Positions 16,801-28,004 of a DNA stretch of 62,500 bases are shown here, one piece after another. Below the pieces are notes generated by a model, which worked only from the letters and a program-made list of their open reading frames with translations, did not search any database and was not told the origin of the DNA. Where the stretch lies: NCBI GenBank assembly GCA_905221605.1, contig CAJNDS010000682.1:1-62500 (forward strand), given 5' to 3'. Numbering within the stretch: the stretch's first letter is position 1; the number at the start of each line of letters is the position of its first letter. The DNA is from Symbiodinium natans. Taxonomy: Eukaryota; Sar; Dinophyceae; Suessiales; Symbiodiniaceae. Both the position numbers and the translations under genes were made by a program.

Positions 16801-17640
16801 TTTTAGAATTTAGAGTTCAGAGCTGCCAAAAAAAAGAAGCCCTAAGCCCTAAACCCTGAACCCTAAAACGAACCCGAGCCGTCCATCCGAAACGTGGTAA
16901 GCCCCTTGGGTGTAGGGTTTAGGGTTTAGGTTTTATGGGTTCAGGAGTTTGGGGCTTGGGCTGTAGACTTTGACCCCTACACCAGCAGCTGCGCGCCACT
17001 GAATTCGACAGGCCTTTCTGCCTCAATAGTCGCCTACCGCGGCTTCATGATGATTCGCGCCAGGAGCCGTGAAATGTGAGGTTTAGGGTTTCAGTTTAGA
17101 GGTTTAGAGGTTTTGATGTTTAGAGGTTTAGAGGTTTAGTGGATTGAGGTTTAGAGGTTAAGAAGGGGTTTCTGGGTGGGTTCAGGGGTTTAGGGTTTAG
17201 GGTTTGGGGTTCAGGATGCGCTGGTATCACAGAGTAGAACCGAAGGGCACTCAGCTTGGGAACTGGAATTTCCAGGAGGGGGAGATGTGACTCTTCTTTC
17301 AACTGAGGTTTTGAGGGCCTCTATACGTTTCAGCTTTGAGTAAGCGCGGTCTATACGCATCTGTAGCCGTAGTAAACACATCTCCATACATACATCTATG
17401 CAGTACTTGCCAGTAGCAAAAGTCGAGAATATAAACGTTTGCATAAGTTACTGTGGTCAAACACACATACATGATCACAAACATTAGCACACATAAACGT
17501 TGCAAAGATAATGATATACACAATGCATAAACACGACCACGACTTTGCACATACTCAGCAACTACTAGTTGACACTAGCACAGAGACAAAAAAGAGAGAG
17601 AGACAGTCAGTCAGTAGTCTTGTCAAACAGACAGAGGCAG
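16801..17640. other. Mosaic then unique AT-richer DNA, no gene
   Basis: Degenerate TTTAGAGG words (about 17090-17160; gaggtttaga repeated) and a unique region at 17210-17640. Open frames of 60-83 codons on the minus strand lack motifs. Confidence 0.55.
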
Positions 17641-17668
17641 ACAGACACACAGAGCGTTCACAAACACG

Positions 17669-17707
<39 letters not shown>

Positions 17708-17890
17708 GCATATATATATAGGTATGCAAACACAGACACATATACACAGGTACACATACACATATGCTCATGCATACGCACATACGCATACACATTCACA
17801 TACACACATATTGCACATCCACATAGATGTGCATAAGTATGTGAAGGTACATACATATCTATATATATATATATGTGTGTGTGTGTGTGC
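17641..17890. repeat. CA/TA/TG microsatellite cluster
   Basis: (CA)n at about 17668-17690, (TA)n at 17690-17722, degenerate (ACATACAC) repeats at 17735-17830, (TA)n at 17857-17873 and (GT)n at 17874-17889. The 132-codon + frame here is a translation of this repeat (His-Thr-Tyr rich) and is not a gene. Confidence 0.9.
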
Positions 17891-18325
17891 TAAAAGGTCT
17901 ATCACATAGGCATCGGTGTGATGTTGGGCGGCGCGTGGGTACCCACGGCGCTGGATGAACAAAGAGACTTTGTTTCCCTAACTAAAAGTGGACTCTTTGA
18001 AGAAAGCGCCCTCATCTTGCTGGCACGGCGGCAGGCGCAACTTGCAATGCATGCCCACCTTGTGAGGTTTTGATTCTTTTGATCGTGGGTAGCGTCCCAG
18101 CTGGATTATGGCCGGATACAGCGGAAACGAGTGGCGCCGTGAGCGCGCTCCAAGAAGTATGTTGATGAATGTGGATCCGAAGGATTGTGCTTCCTGGAAC
18201 AAGTCCTGGAATAAGTGGGATCTTCCAATCTCTTGAGACCAAGAATATTAGTCCCACAAGGATTGGATTCCACAGCCGGCGTGTTCAGTAGCAGAGTGGA
18301 TGCCGACTCAGGGTTCCGACATGAC
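17891..18325. other. Unique segment without telomere words
   Basis: About 430 bases of non-repetitive sequence of mixed composition. Minus-strand open frames of 74 and 81 codons overlap, with no recognisable domain. It may be a gene fragment but I cannot support one. Confidence 0.4.
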
Positions 18326-19460
18326 GAATCCCGAAACCCTAAACCCTAAACCCTGAATTCTGAATCCCTAAACCCTAAATCCTAAATCCTAAATCCTAAA
18401 ACCCTAAACCCTAAATCCTGAATCCTAAAACCCAAAAATCCGCGCATGGCACGGGCCACTCACCATCCGCCACCGAGATACGGCTCGTAGAAGAGACCTA
18501 GCGCTGGTTCTGAAACCCTAAAACTGTAACATAGGGCTTAGGGTTTAGGGTTTAGGGTTTAGGGTTGATGGGTTGAGGTTTAGGGGTTGCTGGGGCTTTG
18601 GGTTTAGGGTTTCGAGTTTTGGGTTTAGGGTTTCGGGATTTGAGTTTGGGGTTTAGGGCTTAGGGGTTTGGGGTTTACGGTTTCGGGTTTAGGGTTGAGG
18701 GTTAGGGGAATGGGGTTTTGCGTTTTCGGGTATAGGGGTTTAGGGTTTAGGGTTTAGGGTTTAGGGTTTAGGGTTGAGGGTATCGGGTTTGCGGTTTAGG
18801 GTTTCGGATTTAGGGATTCGGGTTTAAACCCTTTCAACCCTGAAACCAGGTTCTTCCAGAAGCCCAGGAAAGAGGAACAAAAAGAGGCACCGTCTTGTGG
18901 TTGTCCAGGGACCCTCCCCTACCAGGGTTGGGCATTAGGAAATAAGCTGCAATATATTCCCCCCCCCTCCCCCCACCCGCAATATGTTACAGTTGTCCTG
19001 TACCTACACACGGCATTTTTGGGAAGGTTCAGTATTAGAGTGATGGGGGGCAAGGGAAAGGATCTTGGGGGTTACGGACTAGCCCTAAACCCTAAACCCT
19101 AAGAGGGAACTTAGGGCTCATACTCGTTCAACCCAAAACCCGAAAGCCTGACTCAAGGCTTCTACGAGGACGGAGGGAGAAACTGCGACTTGGTAGGTAG
19201 GCTATCGCCCCCTAACCAGACAAAACCTGTAAACCCTAAAACCTGAACTGCAAACGGTGTCCTAGCCAAAAAAAGGGAATATGAGTACCACTGGGCCTCC
19301 TTACCCCTCAACCCTCAACCCTCAACCCGAAACCCTAGCCCCAAAACTTCAGCAAGCAAGTCGGGCGGCTGCAGGCCACTGCCACAGAGGAGACCTCGAA
19401 CGGTTTAGGGGTTTAGGGGCTTGGGGGATTCGGGTTTAGGGTTTAGGGTTTACGGCTTGG
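18326..19460. other. Telomere-like mosaic
   Basis: CCCTAAA/CCTAAAT words at 18336-18430. G-rich degenerate arrays at 18536-18830 with many one-base variants (TTTCGGG, TTTTGGG, TTGAGGG). A unique stretch with a C7/C5 tract at 18835-19080, and scattered words to 19460. No gene. Confidence 0.6.
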
Positions 19461-19556
19461 GGGATTCAGGGTTCAGGGTTCAGGGTTCAGGGTTCAGGGT
19501 TCAGGGTTCAGGGTTCAGGGTTCAGGGTTTAGGGTTTAGGGTTTAGGGTTTAGGGA
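19461..19556. repeat. Variant array (TTCAGGG)n passing into (TTTAGGG)n
   Basis: About nine TTCAGGG units, then about four TTTAGGG units, in a sharp block transition. Confidence 0.95.
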
Positions 19557-20319
19557 AAGTTAGGAGTTTGGGAGATTAGAGTCTTAGAGCTCTCATGGTG
19601 GCAGAAGGGAGGCCAAAGCAAGAACGCAGGCAGAAGCAGGCACATTGGTACCACGGCTGGCTAAAATGTAGCAGCACCTAAAAGCAACCTCAACCTTAGA
19701 CGCCTGCGTGAACGTTCCGGTGCGGGCCATTTCGGGCTCGAGGTTTCAGAATGAAACCCGAAACCCGAAACCCGAAACCCTAAACCCTAAACCCTAAACC
19801 GCCTATGGACGTTAACCTGCACCGCAGGGATGGTTCTGGGCGAAGCACTCTTCCACTGCTCTGCCTAAACCCTGAACCCTAAACCCTAAACCCCAAACCC
19901 TAGACCCTAAACCCTAAACCCTAAACCCTGAATAAACCCTAAACCCTAAACCCCAAACCCGAAACCCGAGCAAACTTCGTCCCAAGATCCCCTAAGCTGG
20001 GGACTCCCCAACCCCGCAAACCGCTCTACATAACACAAATCCTGAAGTATCCCTAAACCCTAAACCCTAAACCCTAAACCCTAAATCCTAAACCATAAAT
20101 CCCAAACCCTATATACACCCTAAACCCTAAACCCTGAATCTCAAGAAGCTGAAGACGGGGTCCAGAGAACCCGGCCCCAAGCATCTTTGCTGCGGCCTTG
20201 GACCAAGTACCTGGCATAAAGCTGGTGGTTGCGCTTGAAGGTTCAGGGTTTAGGGTTTAGGGTTTAGGGTTTAGGGTTTACGGTTTAGGGTTTAGGGTTT
20301 AGGGGTTAGGGTTTAGGGT
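19557..20319. other. Telomere-like mosaic
   Basis: CCCGAAA/CCCTAAA run at 19755-19800, CCCTAAA runs at 19865-19970 and 20050-20140, and a TTTAGGG array at 20237-20320, with short unique GC-rich pieces between. No gene. Confidence 0.65.
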
Positions 20320-20425
20320 TCAATTACAACTGTACTTATAACCCACTTCCAGGCCCCATAAGTGCCCTAATATGGTTATAAGTACAGTTATAAGTCCCAA
20401 TATTATTGGTGCTTAAGTACCAGGG
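20320..20425. mobile_element. MITE-like family 1, end-truncated copy
   Basis: It contains the family core: aactgtacttataacccact, then gccctaatatggttataagt, then acagttataag. The outer GGAGGTTCATGG ends are not recognisable. Confidence 0.6.
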
Positions 20426-20448
20426 GTCCACTGAAACTGAACTAGTAA

Positions 20449-20562
20449 TCTAGACACAGGAACAACCCAGGAATGAAAAGGGTACCCTTTTTGGTTTTAC
20501 GGGGATTACAAGGGAACCCCAGTCCTGAAAAAGGAAAAAAAAAGGGCCTTCCGGGTCCTAGT
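20449..20562. mobile_element. MITE-like family 2 copy
   Basis: Diverged ends ctagacacagg / gggtcctag, with the core words ggtacccttttTGgtttta, aagggaacccc and gggcctt shared with copies at 34364, 35888 and 43675. Confidence 0.6.
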
Positions 20563-20988
20563 AATTCTATGGAGTAGTATGGTTATATAGGGACGAGGGC
20601 CCGTAGAACTTCAACATTTATTCCAAACCAACCCCAAGAATGGTTTATGACAGGACCTTTGTAGGGGGGGGGGGAAACGGGGGAGTTATTTCGGAATAAT
20701 CTAAGCTTCAGGGCCCAGCATCTTCGCACTTTCCCTTTCATGACTCCTTCGTATGCTTCCAGGTTTTGGGGCTTTAGCGCTTCGGGGTGTCCCTTCCAAC
20801 ACTCGAGTACCCGGCTTAAGGCTAGAGGGTGGGTGGGTTGGGTGGTTCAGGGTTAAAGAGCTAAGGTGTAGGGCTTAAAGCTTAAAAGTTTAGGGTTTAG
20901 CTGCATGCTTCAAGCTGGGGAAAAAAGTTTGGGGCTTCCCCTTCGCGACTTAGCCCTGAAAATTTCAGGTTTTGGGGCTTAGGGTTCG
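20563..20988. other. Unique AT/GC-mixed segment
   Basis: A G9 tract at about 20666-20675 and non-repetitive sequence with no supported gene. Confidence 0.45.
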
Positions 20989-21093
20989 CTACTAGTCGCT
21001 TAAGAACCACACAAAAAATGCAAAGATTCTTCCTTGTAAAGGCAGCGCAGGGATTGTTATTCTCTATTCTTGGTGGTTCTTAAGCAAGTAGTA
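20989..21093. mobile_element. Inverted-repeat element (hairpin-forming)
   Basis: The ends CTACTAGTCGCTTAAGAACCAC and the complement of GTGGTTCTTAAGCAAGTAGT form an imperfect inverted repeat of about 20 bp around about 60 bp of loop. It has no coding capacity. MITE-like; single copy in the window. Confidence 0.65.
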
Positions 21094-22370
21094 CTTGTCG
21101 GCTCAATACCCTAGCCCCAAAAAGGTTAGCCTTTTATAAATAGTAGGATTCTATATAACCAAAAAAGTTAAAGGTTACGTGCCGCACTGCCCAAAGTAGT
21201 GGGCCGTCACCCTAAACCCTATAAACCTCTAGAAGCCGGAGCCCCACGGAGCCCTTGCTTAGGAATCTTGGGTTTAGGGTTTCGGGCTTAGGGTTTAGGT
21301 TTTAGGGCGACCCTGCAACCGAAAAGATGCTAAACGAAGGCATGGCACCACGGTTTTGTGGTCGAGCTTCCAACATGGATCCTGACGTTCAGATACTAAA
21401 CCCTAAACCCTAAGCCCTAAGCCCTAAGCCTTAGGCCCTAAGTCCTAAATCCAAGTTAACCTAAGGGTGGTTACATGTCCCTTAGTATGGGACCCCCTCA
21501 ATACTATATAAATATACATAAATCTAAATAAACAAAAAACAAATGAATATATATATATATATATATATATATTAGAGATCCCTTTTGTACTCTAAACTCA
21601 ACCTAAGCTTTGAGCCCAAAATCGTAGTTGAAGATACCTCGTCGTTCTTAGGAGGGTAACTTTTGCCGCCTCAAACTGGTAAGGGTGTAGGGGTTTAGGG
21701 TTCAGGGTTTAGGGCTTAGGGCTTGCTAGGTCCTGCACGAACCCTCAGGCCCGGCAGTCCTGCACGCTAGAGCCCTAAAGTCTAAACTTTGAGTCCTTCC
21801 ATCTCCAGGAGTCTGTTCTCTGCGTCGGTTAAGGCCTGACGTGGAGGTGCTTTGCTTCGGGATACTTGGGTGCGAGGTTTAGGTTTGTTTGAAAGGGTTG
21901 CCAGTTTAGGTCTGTAGGTTTTGGGAGGAGAGCCGCTCTGAACCCTAAACCCGAAACCTTAAACCCAGAGTAGACAAGGAATAAGGGTGTCTTGGGACTT
22001 GCAGGTCTATGCCATCGAGCGTCCTGGGAATAAGGAGCTCAGCGGATACCCGACGGCTTCGAAAGGGCCTCAAGGGTGTAGGGTTAGGGGTTCAGACAGG
22101 CTTTAGGGTTTAGGGCTACAAGAACGGTTTCGTGGGTTTTTGGTGTGAAGGCTTGAAACACCCAATGCAAGGTTTAGGTGACTTCGGGTGTATAGGGTAT
22201 GGGGTTTGGGGGGAGCCTTCAACCCTGAACCTTTCGGGCTCAATGCAAAAACACCTTAAACCTGAAGCCCGAAACCCTAAACACTTCAGACTGGAAGCCC
22301 CCAAGCCCCCAGCTCTCATTTCGCATGCTCTTGGGGTCCTAACCCCAAACCCTAAACCCTAAACCCAAAA
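21094..22370. other. Telomere-like mosaic with unique stretches
   Basis: CCCTAAG run at 21400-21440, (TA)n at 21548-21572, and degenerate TTTAGGG words at 21270-21305, 21685-21725 and 22075-22205. Open frames at 22116-22362 on both strands have no motif. No gene supported. Confidence 0.55.
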
Positions 22371-22372
22371 CC

Positions 22373-22447
22373 CAAGTCGGCCTCCTGCAGAACCTCCAGC
22401 CGCTTTTGCCGGCAGCATGGCGCCCTTAGCTTTCAGCTTCTGCAGGT
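22373..22447 (-). pseudogene. Captured coding-like snippet
   Basis: On the minus strand an open stretch (DLQKLKAKGAMLPAKAAGGS…) lies between CCCTAAA on its left and TTTAGGG-like words on its right. It has no start or stop; the family is not recognised. Confidence 0.35.
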
Positions 22448-24237
22448 CAGGTTTAGGGTTCAGGGGGTAGGGTTTAAGGGCTAGGGTTTGGGGCTTTGGG
22501 CACTTGGGTTTAGGGCTTGAGGGTTTTAGGGTTGTGGGGCTTGGGGTTGTAAGGTTTTGGGACTTCATGGTTGACGATTGCGGGGTGTTCCAGCCCTGAA
22601 CTGCAAACGGGGCTTCCGGGCCCAGCCCTACGCTTAGAGGGGCCCGCAAGCCGGAAAGCCAGGGTTTAGGGCTTAAGATTTAGCGCTGCTCATCCTAAGC
22701 GATGCGCCTCGACCCAGAATCTGCCATAACGCCGGATGCCTTCCATTCAAAAATGACGTCAGGCTTTCTGCCATTCTTCGTCCAACTCACTGACCAAGTT
22801 GGCGTTGGGACCTCTCGCATTTGACGGCATGCTTTATGCCATGAAGACCCTAAACCCTAAACCCTAAACCCTGAACCCTAAACCCTAAACTAAAACCCCT
22901 AAACCCTAAACCCTCAACCCTAAACCCTAAACCCTAAACCCGAAGGGGAAGGAACTCTCGAGCGAAGAGGTGGTCGAAGCGCAAAGCAGGCATCGGGCCC
23001 TCGAGATCCGGGTCTGCCACACATGTGGGCCTTTGACAGCAGCTCTAAGCCCAATTTGGTTTAGGGTTTAGGGTTTAGGGTTTAGGGTTTAGGGTTTAGG
23101 GTTTAGGGTAGCGCTCTAAGCCCTGTAATCCCTTCACCTAGCAGCCCAAGGCACCTGCGTCAGAGACATCTCAAACTCGACAGGGGCCCTCATTGCGAGG
23201 GAGAACCCGAAACCCTAAACCCTGAACCCTGAAATCCTGAAACCTAAACCCTAAACCCTAAACCCTACACCCTGAACCCTGAAACCCTAAACCCTGAACC
23301 CTGAAACCCTGAACGCCAAACTCGAAGCCTTAACCCCGGGGCCTCATACCCTGATCTTCTGAACCCCTCCTACAAGTTTAGGTTTTACTTATTGTAGTTT
23401 CTACAACAACCTGAAGTCCTAAACCCTAAAGCCTAAACCCTAAACCCCTGCTGCCCGTAAGGTCATGGCAGTCCGCCCTGGCCGTAGGCTTGCGAGGAGT
23501 TTCGGACTAGTGTGAAGGGATTCCAAAAACACTCGCATGGGTTTAGGGTTAAGGGTTTAGGGATTAGGGATTAGGGTTTAGTCTAGGGTCTAGGGTCTAG
23601 AGTTTGGGCTTGGGGTCATTTGGTTTGCGTAGGGTAGCCCGGTGTAGGAATCAGGGTATCCTTTCTCCCTACAGGAACCCTGGAACCCCCAAAAAGGGTA
23701 ACGAGGAGCAACAAGTTGTTTTCCAGGGTAGAGGAGCTTGGGGAATATCAGTCTTGCTGGGATTTGGGGTTTTGGAGAAGTCACACCCCATTGGGTTTAG
23801 GGTTTCGGCTTCAGGGTTCAGGGTTTAGGCCTGAGGGTCACATGTGGTGGTAGAACGCGCAGCTGGGAAGGATGTACGCTTGGTGTCCAGGGGTAGGTGG
23901 GGTTCATGAGCATGCGTTGAAGAGCCCTATAGCCTGAACCCTAAACCCTAGTTATAGGGTCCCGAAGGGAGGGAGGTTCATGGGGGGTAGTAGGTACGTA
24001 GAAAACCTTTTGGCAAGCCTAGGGGGCCTTAGGGAGCAGTGGGGAGTACTACGAACCTTTGGGATGTGTCCGTGCAAGCCTTGGCAAGAATGTTTGCCGA
24101 AGACCCGAAGGCCCTCCAGGGGCCTAAGACCCCAAGACCCTAAGCCTAAACCCAAAACGTAAACCCTAAACGCTAAACGCTAAACCCTAAACCCTATAAA
24201 CCCTAAACCCCTGAGACCCTAAACCCTAAGAACCCCC

Positions 24238-24380
24238 CACCCTAAACCCTATAAACCCTATAAACCCTATAAACCCTATAAACCCTGTAAACCCTATAAA
24301 CCCTTTTAACCCTTTTAACCCTTTTAACCCTATAAACCCTATAAACCCTATAAGCCCTATAAACCCTATAAACCCTAAAA
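24238..24380. repeat. Variant array (CCCTATAAA)n
   Basis: Nine-bp units CCCTATAAA, about 12 copies, with a central block of CCCTTTTAA (three units) and flanking CCCTAAAA words. Confidence 0.92.
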
Positions 24381-24471
24381 ACCTTAAAAACCCTAAAACC
24401 CTAAACCCTAAACCCTAAACCCGATAAACTCTGAACCCTAAACCCCAAACCTAAACCCCTAAGACCCTAAG

Positions 24472-24475
<4 letters not shown>

Positions 24476-24503
<28 letters not shown>
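24476..24503. repeat. Poly-C tract (~27 C)
   Basis: An uninterrupted C run between telomere-like words and a GC-rich snippet (cacgcaggcctgccgacggc). Strong G-tract structure is possible on the minus strand. Length is likely to be unreliable in any assembly. Confidence 0.9.
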
Positions 24504-25080
24504 ACGCAGGCCTGCCGACGGCAGCAGCAGTCCTCCACACTGCAGGGCCCTGAATCAGCGGCCTCTTTTTGGGGATTTTTAAGGGGTATAGGGTTTAGGG
24601 TTTAGGGCTGTAGGATTTTCAAAGAGGGGGGGTGGGGTTTAGCTCAATCCCCTGCCTCGCTAAATCAAAAGACCCCTATGACGAATACAGTATCAACTAC
24701 AGCCTATCATGAAGATCATCCCCAATCATTTGTCTTGGGGGAGGGTAGGGGCATACGTGGCGCTGTTTAGGATTCAGGAATTAGGGTTTAGGGTTCAGGC
24801 TTTCGGCTTTAGGATTCAGGAATTAAGGGTCTATTCACGTCTTTGGAACCAAAGCCCGGCAAACCTTCAACCTCCCAGGGCACGTGGCTTACGTTAGGAG
24901 GTGCCCTCCAGATTAAGGTCCGCCAGTTGGGGTTTAGGGCTTAGGGTTTAGAATTTAAACCTTAAACCCTGAAAGCCCAAGAACACCCCACCCTCCCCGA
25001 CGCCCCTCAACAATCCGCCTCCCCGGCCATGCTTTGCCTCACTTTGCCTTTCTTCTCAACAAGATTCACCTTGGCACAGG

Positions 25081-25370
25081 CCCCTAAACCCTAAACCCTA
25101 AACCCTAAACCCGAAATCCTAAACCCTAAACCCCAAACCCTAAACGCTAAACCCTAAACTCTGAACCTGCCCTACCTTAATTTGTTTTTGCCTTGAGGTC
25201 GTTTGTCGACAAGACATCACAAGGCTTCGTAGACAAGGCACAAGGCTTCGTCGACAAGGCCAGATGCAACACTGCCATAAAACTGCTTGATCCGGAGCTG
25301 CTGAACCCTAAACCCTTAACCCTAACCCCTAACCCCTGACCCTTAAGCCCAAACCCACAGCGGGTAGGGT
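25081..25370. other. Telomere-type words and a short palindromic repeat
   Basis: CCCTAAA run at 25081-25170. The phrase gtcgacaagrc + acaaggcttcgt recurs at 25205-25260 (three partial copies of about 25 bp). Confidence 0.6.
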
Positions 25371-25416
25371 TGAGTAAGCAAACATGTTTAGCGCAAACCT
25401 CCGCCCGCTTGCAGAT

Positions 25417-25552
25417 TCACTCGTCTTCGCCGTACACAGCGATGGACCCGACGGGTTGGCCATACGTTTCCTCGAGCAGTGTGCCGCGCACGTTCTGGCC
25501 TGGGAAGGTGATGTCCTGCACCACCATGTCCTTGGGAACGGGAACTCCCTTC
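25417..25552 (-). pseudogene. Captured 3'-terminal coding fragment
   Basis: A minus-strand frame open for 43 codons, reading VPVPKDMVVQDITFPGQNVR and on through …LLEETYGQPVGSIAVYGEDE, then TGA. It has balanced residue use, strong third-position GC and a natural C-terminus. It is bounded on the upstream side by a CCCTAAA array at 25553, so the N-terminal part of the protein is missing. The family is not recognised. I infer capture of a 3' exon or cDNA end into telomere-type repeats. Confidence 0.55.
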
Positions 25553-25666
25553 CCTAAACCCTAAACCCTAAACCCTAAACCCTAAACCCTAAACCCTAAA
25601 CCCTAAACCCTAAACCCTAAACCCTAAACCCTAAACCCTAAACCCTAAACCCTAAACCCTAAACCC
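25553..25666. repeat. Interstitial telomere-type array (CCCTAAA)n
   Basis: Sixteen perfect units in C-rich orientation, sandwiched between two coding-like snippets that both read on the minus strand. Confidence 0.97.
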
Positions 25667-25852
25667 GACCCGCTTCCACGCAGCAAGCGGCCAGAGGTAG
25701 CCTTGAAGCATCTTGAGGGATTGCTTGGAAGAGGCCCCTGTGGAAAGACTTGACGAGGGCGTTGTGCTTCGCGCCTTGTGCCCCTTGGTCTTCGGCATTC
25801 CTCGGTTGGCCCACTTGGTCGCCGATTCCTGTCTCATCTTGTCTTCGAATTC
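25667..25852 (-). pseudogene. Captured coding-like snippet
   Basis: On the minus strand 61 codons are open from near 25837, reading MRQESATKWANRGMPKTKGH… SSKQSLKMLQGYLWPLAAWKR. It is flanked on both sides by CCCTAAA repeats. No family recognised. The composition looks like real protein, not repeat translation. Confidence 0.45.
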
Positions 25853-26560
25853 CCTAAACCCTAAACCCTAAAAACTAAAACCTAAAACCCTACACCCTAA
25901 ACCCTTTTAGGGCTTAGGGTTTCGTTCTCCATGGGATCCTAGGTCCATACGAGAGGACGGATATTTGACGTGACCTTTACTGTCTAGCAGCTCAAGGGGC
26001 TCCGACCAAAACCCTTTAACTCAAAGGGTTAGAGCCTATAGGGTTTAGGGTTTAGGGTTTAGGGTTTAGGGTTTAGGGTTTAGGGGATCCCCAAAAAATA
26101 TTCCCGATATGCACAAAAAGCTACCAGGTGCCATGCTTGCAATGGGAACACCCCCACCCTATAACGGTAGTTCTATTCCCCCCAAAAAACACCTACTGCA
26201 CGCAACATGGCTAAGAGTGCGTTTTGTTTTTGTTGCAGGTGCTTTTGTTGCGGGTGCGGGGCGCGTTTTTTTTGTTCCTGCGGGTGCGCGGGCGTTTGTT
26301 TTTTTTTGCTGTGTGTGCGGGGGCACCGCGCGCCAGGTCACACACTCACCAGGGGCTGCCCGGAAAAAGACACCCACAGCAAAAAAGCAGCCACAAAAAA
26401 TAAACACGGGTTCCCACTCAACCCCAAACCCTACACCCTACACCCTAAAGCCTAAACCCCCCAAGCCCTGCAGCTCAACTCCCCCTAAACAACAGAAACC
26501 CAAAACCAGCAAACAACAACCTTGAATCCTAAACTCCAAAAGCACCGAAACCCAAAACCC
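25853..26560. other. Telomere-type words and a G/T-rich unique block
   Basis: CCCTAAA run at 25853-25905, TTTAGGG array at 26039-26083, and a G/T-rich block at 26215-26340 (ttgttttttttt, gcgggtgcgggg) of low complexity. No gene. Confidence 0.55.
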
Positions 26561-26562
26561 TA

Positions 26563-26687
26563 CTTGGAGGTTCATGGTACTGATCTAATCAGTTATAACT
26601 GTACTTATCACCGACTTATAAGCCCTATCTAAAAGTACAGATATAAGTCCAGTGATAAATGGTTAATAAGCACTATGAAACTCCAAG
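26563..26687. mobile_element. MITE-like family 1 copy, TA-flanked
   Basis: It runs CTTGGAGGTTCATGG … to … CACTATGAAACTCCAAG, with ends in inverted orientation and TA on each side (26561-26562 and 26688-26689). The core contains mirrored aactgtacttat / aagtacag words. No coding capacity. TA duplication is typical of Stowaway/mariner-type MITEs. Confidence 0.8.
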
Positions 26688-27864
26688 TACAAAGCTCTCA
26701 AAGAAGACATGACACTTCCTCGTGGCTCTTCGGCCATACCGCAAGATACAAAGCCCTGAACGAAAAAAACAACGGCTCTTCGGTCATGCCGCAAGAGCTC
26801 TGAACTACCCCCCTTAAGACCCAAAACCTTAAGCCAGAGAACCCTAGGGCTAACAGGGTTTTATGGCTTATAGGGTTTTAGGGTAAACCCTACACCTACA
26901 CCCCTACACCCCTAAATCCTAAACCCCTACACTCTAAACCTGAAACCCCTGAATCCCAAACCCTGAACAAAAACCCAAAACTCTAACCAACCCTATAGCC
27001 CTAAACCCTCAACACCAAAATACCTAAACCCCTGAACCCTGAAAAAACCCAAAACTCTAACCCCTAAATCCTACATCCCAAAACCCTAAAATCTGACCCG
27101 TTAACCCAAAACCCCGAAACCATGAACAAACCCTTAACCCTTAACCCTAGCCTAAACCCTAAACCCTAAACCCTAAACCCTAAACCCAAACCCTAAACCC
27201 CTGAACCCCCAAAACCCTCAACCCCTAAACCCTAAACCTCCCCCCTGAAGGCCAACAACCTTTATTTAGGACCCTAAACCGCTAAACAAACACTAAACCC
27301 CTACACCCCTACACCCCCACACCCCCACACCCCTAAACCCTAAACCCCAAACCCCAAACCCCAAACCCTAAACCCTAAACCCTAAACCCTAAACCCTAAC
27401 CCTAAACCCCAAACCCCAAACCCCAAACCCTAAACCCTAAACCCTAAACCCTAAACCCTAACCTTTGACAGAGCTGCTGGAGCCGCTCCACGCTTCGTGG
27501 TCAGCCGGGCGAGCTTCGCCTGGTGTCGATGGCGATTTAGGGTTTAGGGTTTTTGGGGTTCTTGGGGTTTTGGGGTTTAGGGTTTTTGGGGTTTAGGGTT
27601 TAGGGTTTTTGGGGTTCTTGGGTTTTTGGGGTTTAGGGTTTAGGGTTTTGGGGGTTCTTAGGTTTTTGGGGTTTAGGGTTTGGGATCTAGGGTTTAGGAT
27701 TTAGGGTTTAGGGTTTGGGGTTTAGGGTTTAGGGCTTCTGGGGTTTAGGGTTTATGGTGTAGGCCTGCACTTCAGGACCTAATGCCTATGGGCTACCAGA
27801 ACCCGTCAGGGCACAGCAACTGGGTCCCCGGAAGCGCAGGGGTAGAGGAGATACTTCAGACCTA
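26688..27864. other. Degenerate telomere-like repeats and a short unique piece
   Basis: 26700-26800 contains a duplicated phrase (tggctcttcggccataccgcaaga / ggctcttcggtcatgccgcaaga). 26880-27470 is mostly CCCTAAA/CCCCAAA variants. 27535-27760 is TTTAGGG/TTTTTGGGG variants, with a tandem phrase ggggttcttgggtttttggggtt. No gene. Confidence 0.65.
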
Positions 27865-28004
27865 CTTGGAGGTGCATGGTGCTTATTAACAAATTATAGC
27901 TGGACTAATAACCCACTTGTAAGCCCCTAAAGTGCCCTAATATGGTTATAAGTGCAGTTGTAAGTACAGTTACAATTGGTTAGTAAGTACCATGAACCGC
28001 CACG
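27865..28004. mobile_element. MITE-like family 1 copy, TA-flanked
   Basis: Ends CTTGGAGGTGCATGG and CCATGAACCGCCACG in inverted orientation. TA at 27863-27864 and 28005-28006. Core words ataacccacttgtaagcccc, gccctaatatggttataagt and cagttgtaag are shared with the other copies. Confidence 0.8.

Larger units (their letters stand above)
22448..25080. other. Telomere-like mosaic, no intact gene
   Basis: CCCTAAA runs at 22850-22940, 23210-23320 and 24160-24240. TTTAGGG arrays at 23058-23110 and 23540-23600. Unique stretches at 22670-22845, 22941-23057, 23320-23540, 23605-23940 and 24515-24900. Sub-arrays are listed separately. Confidence 0.6.
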
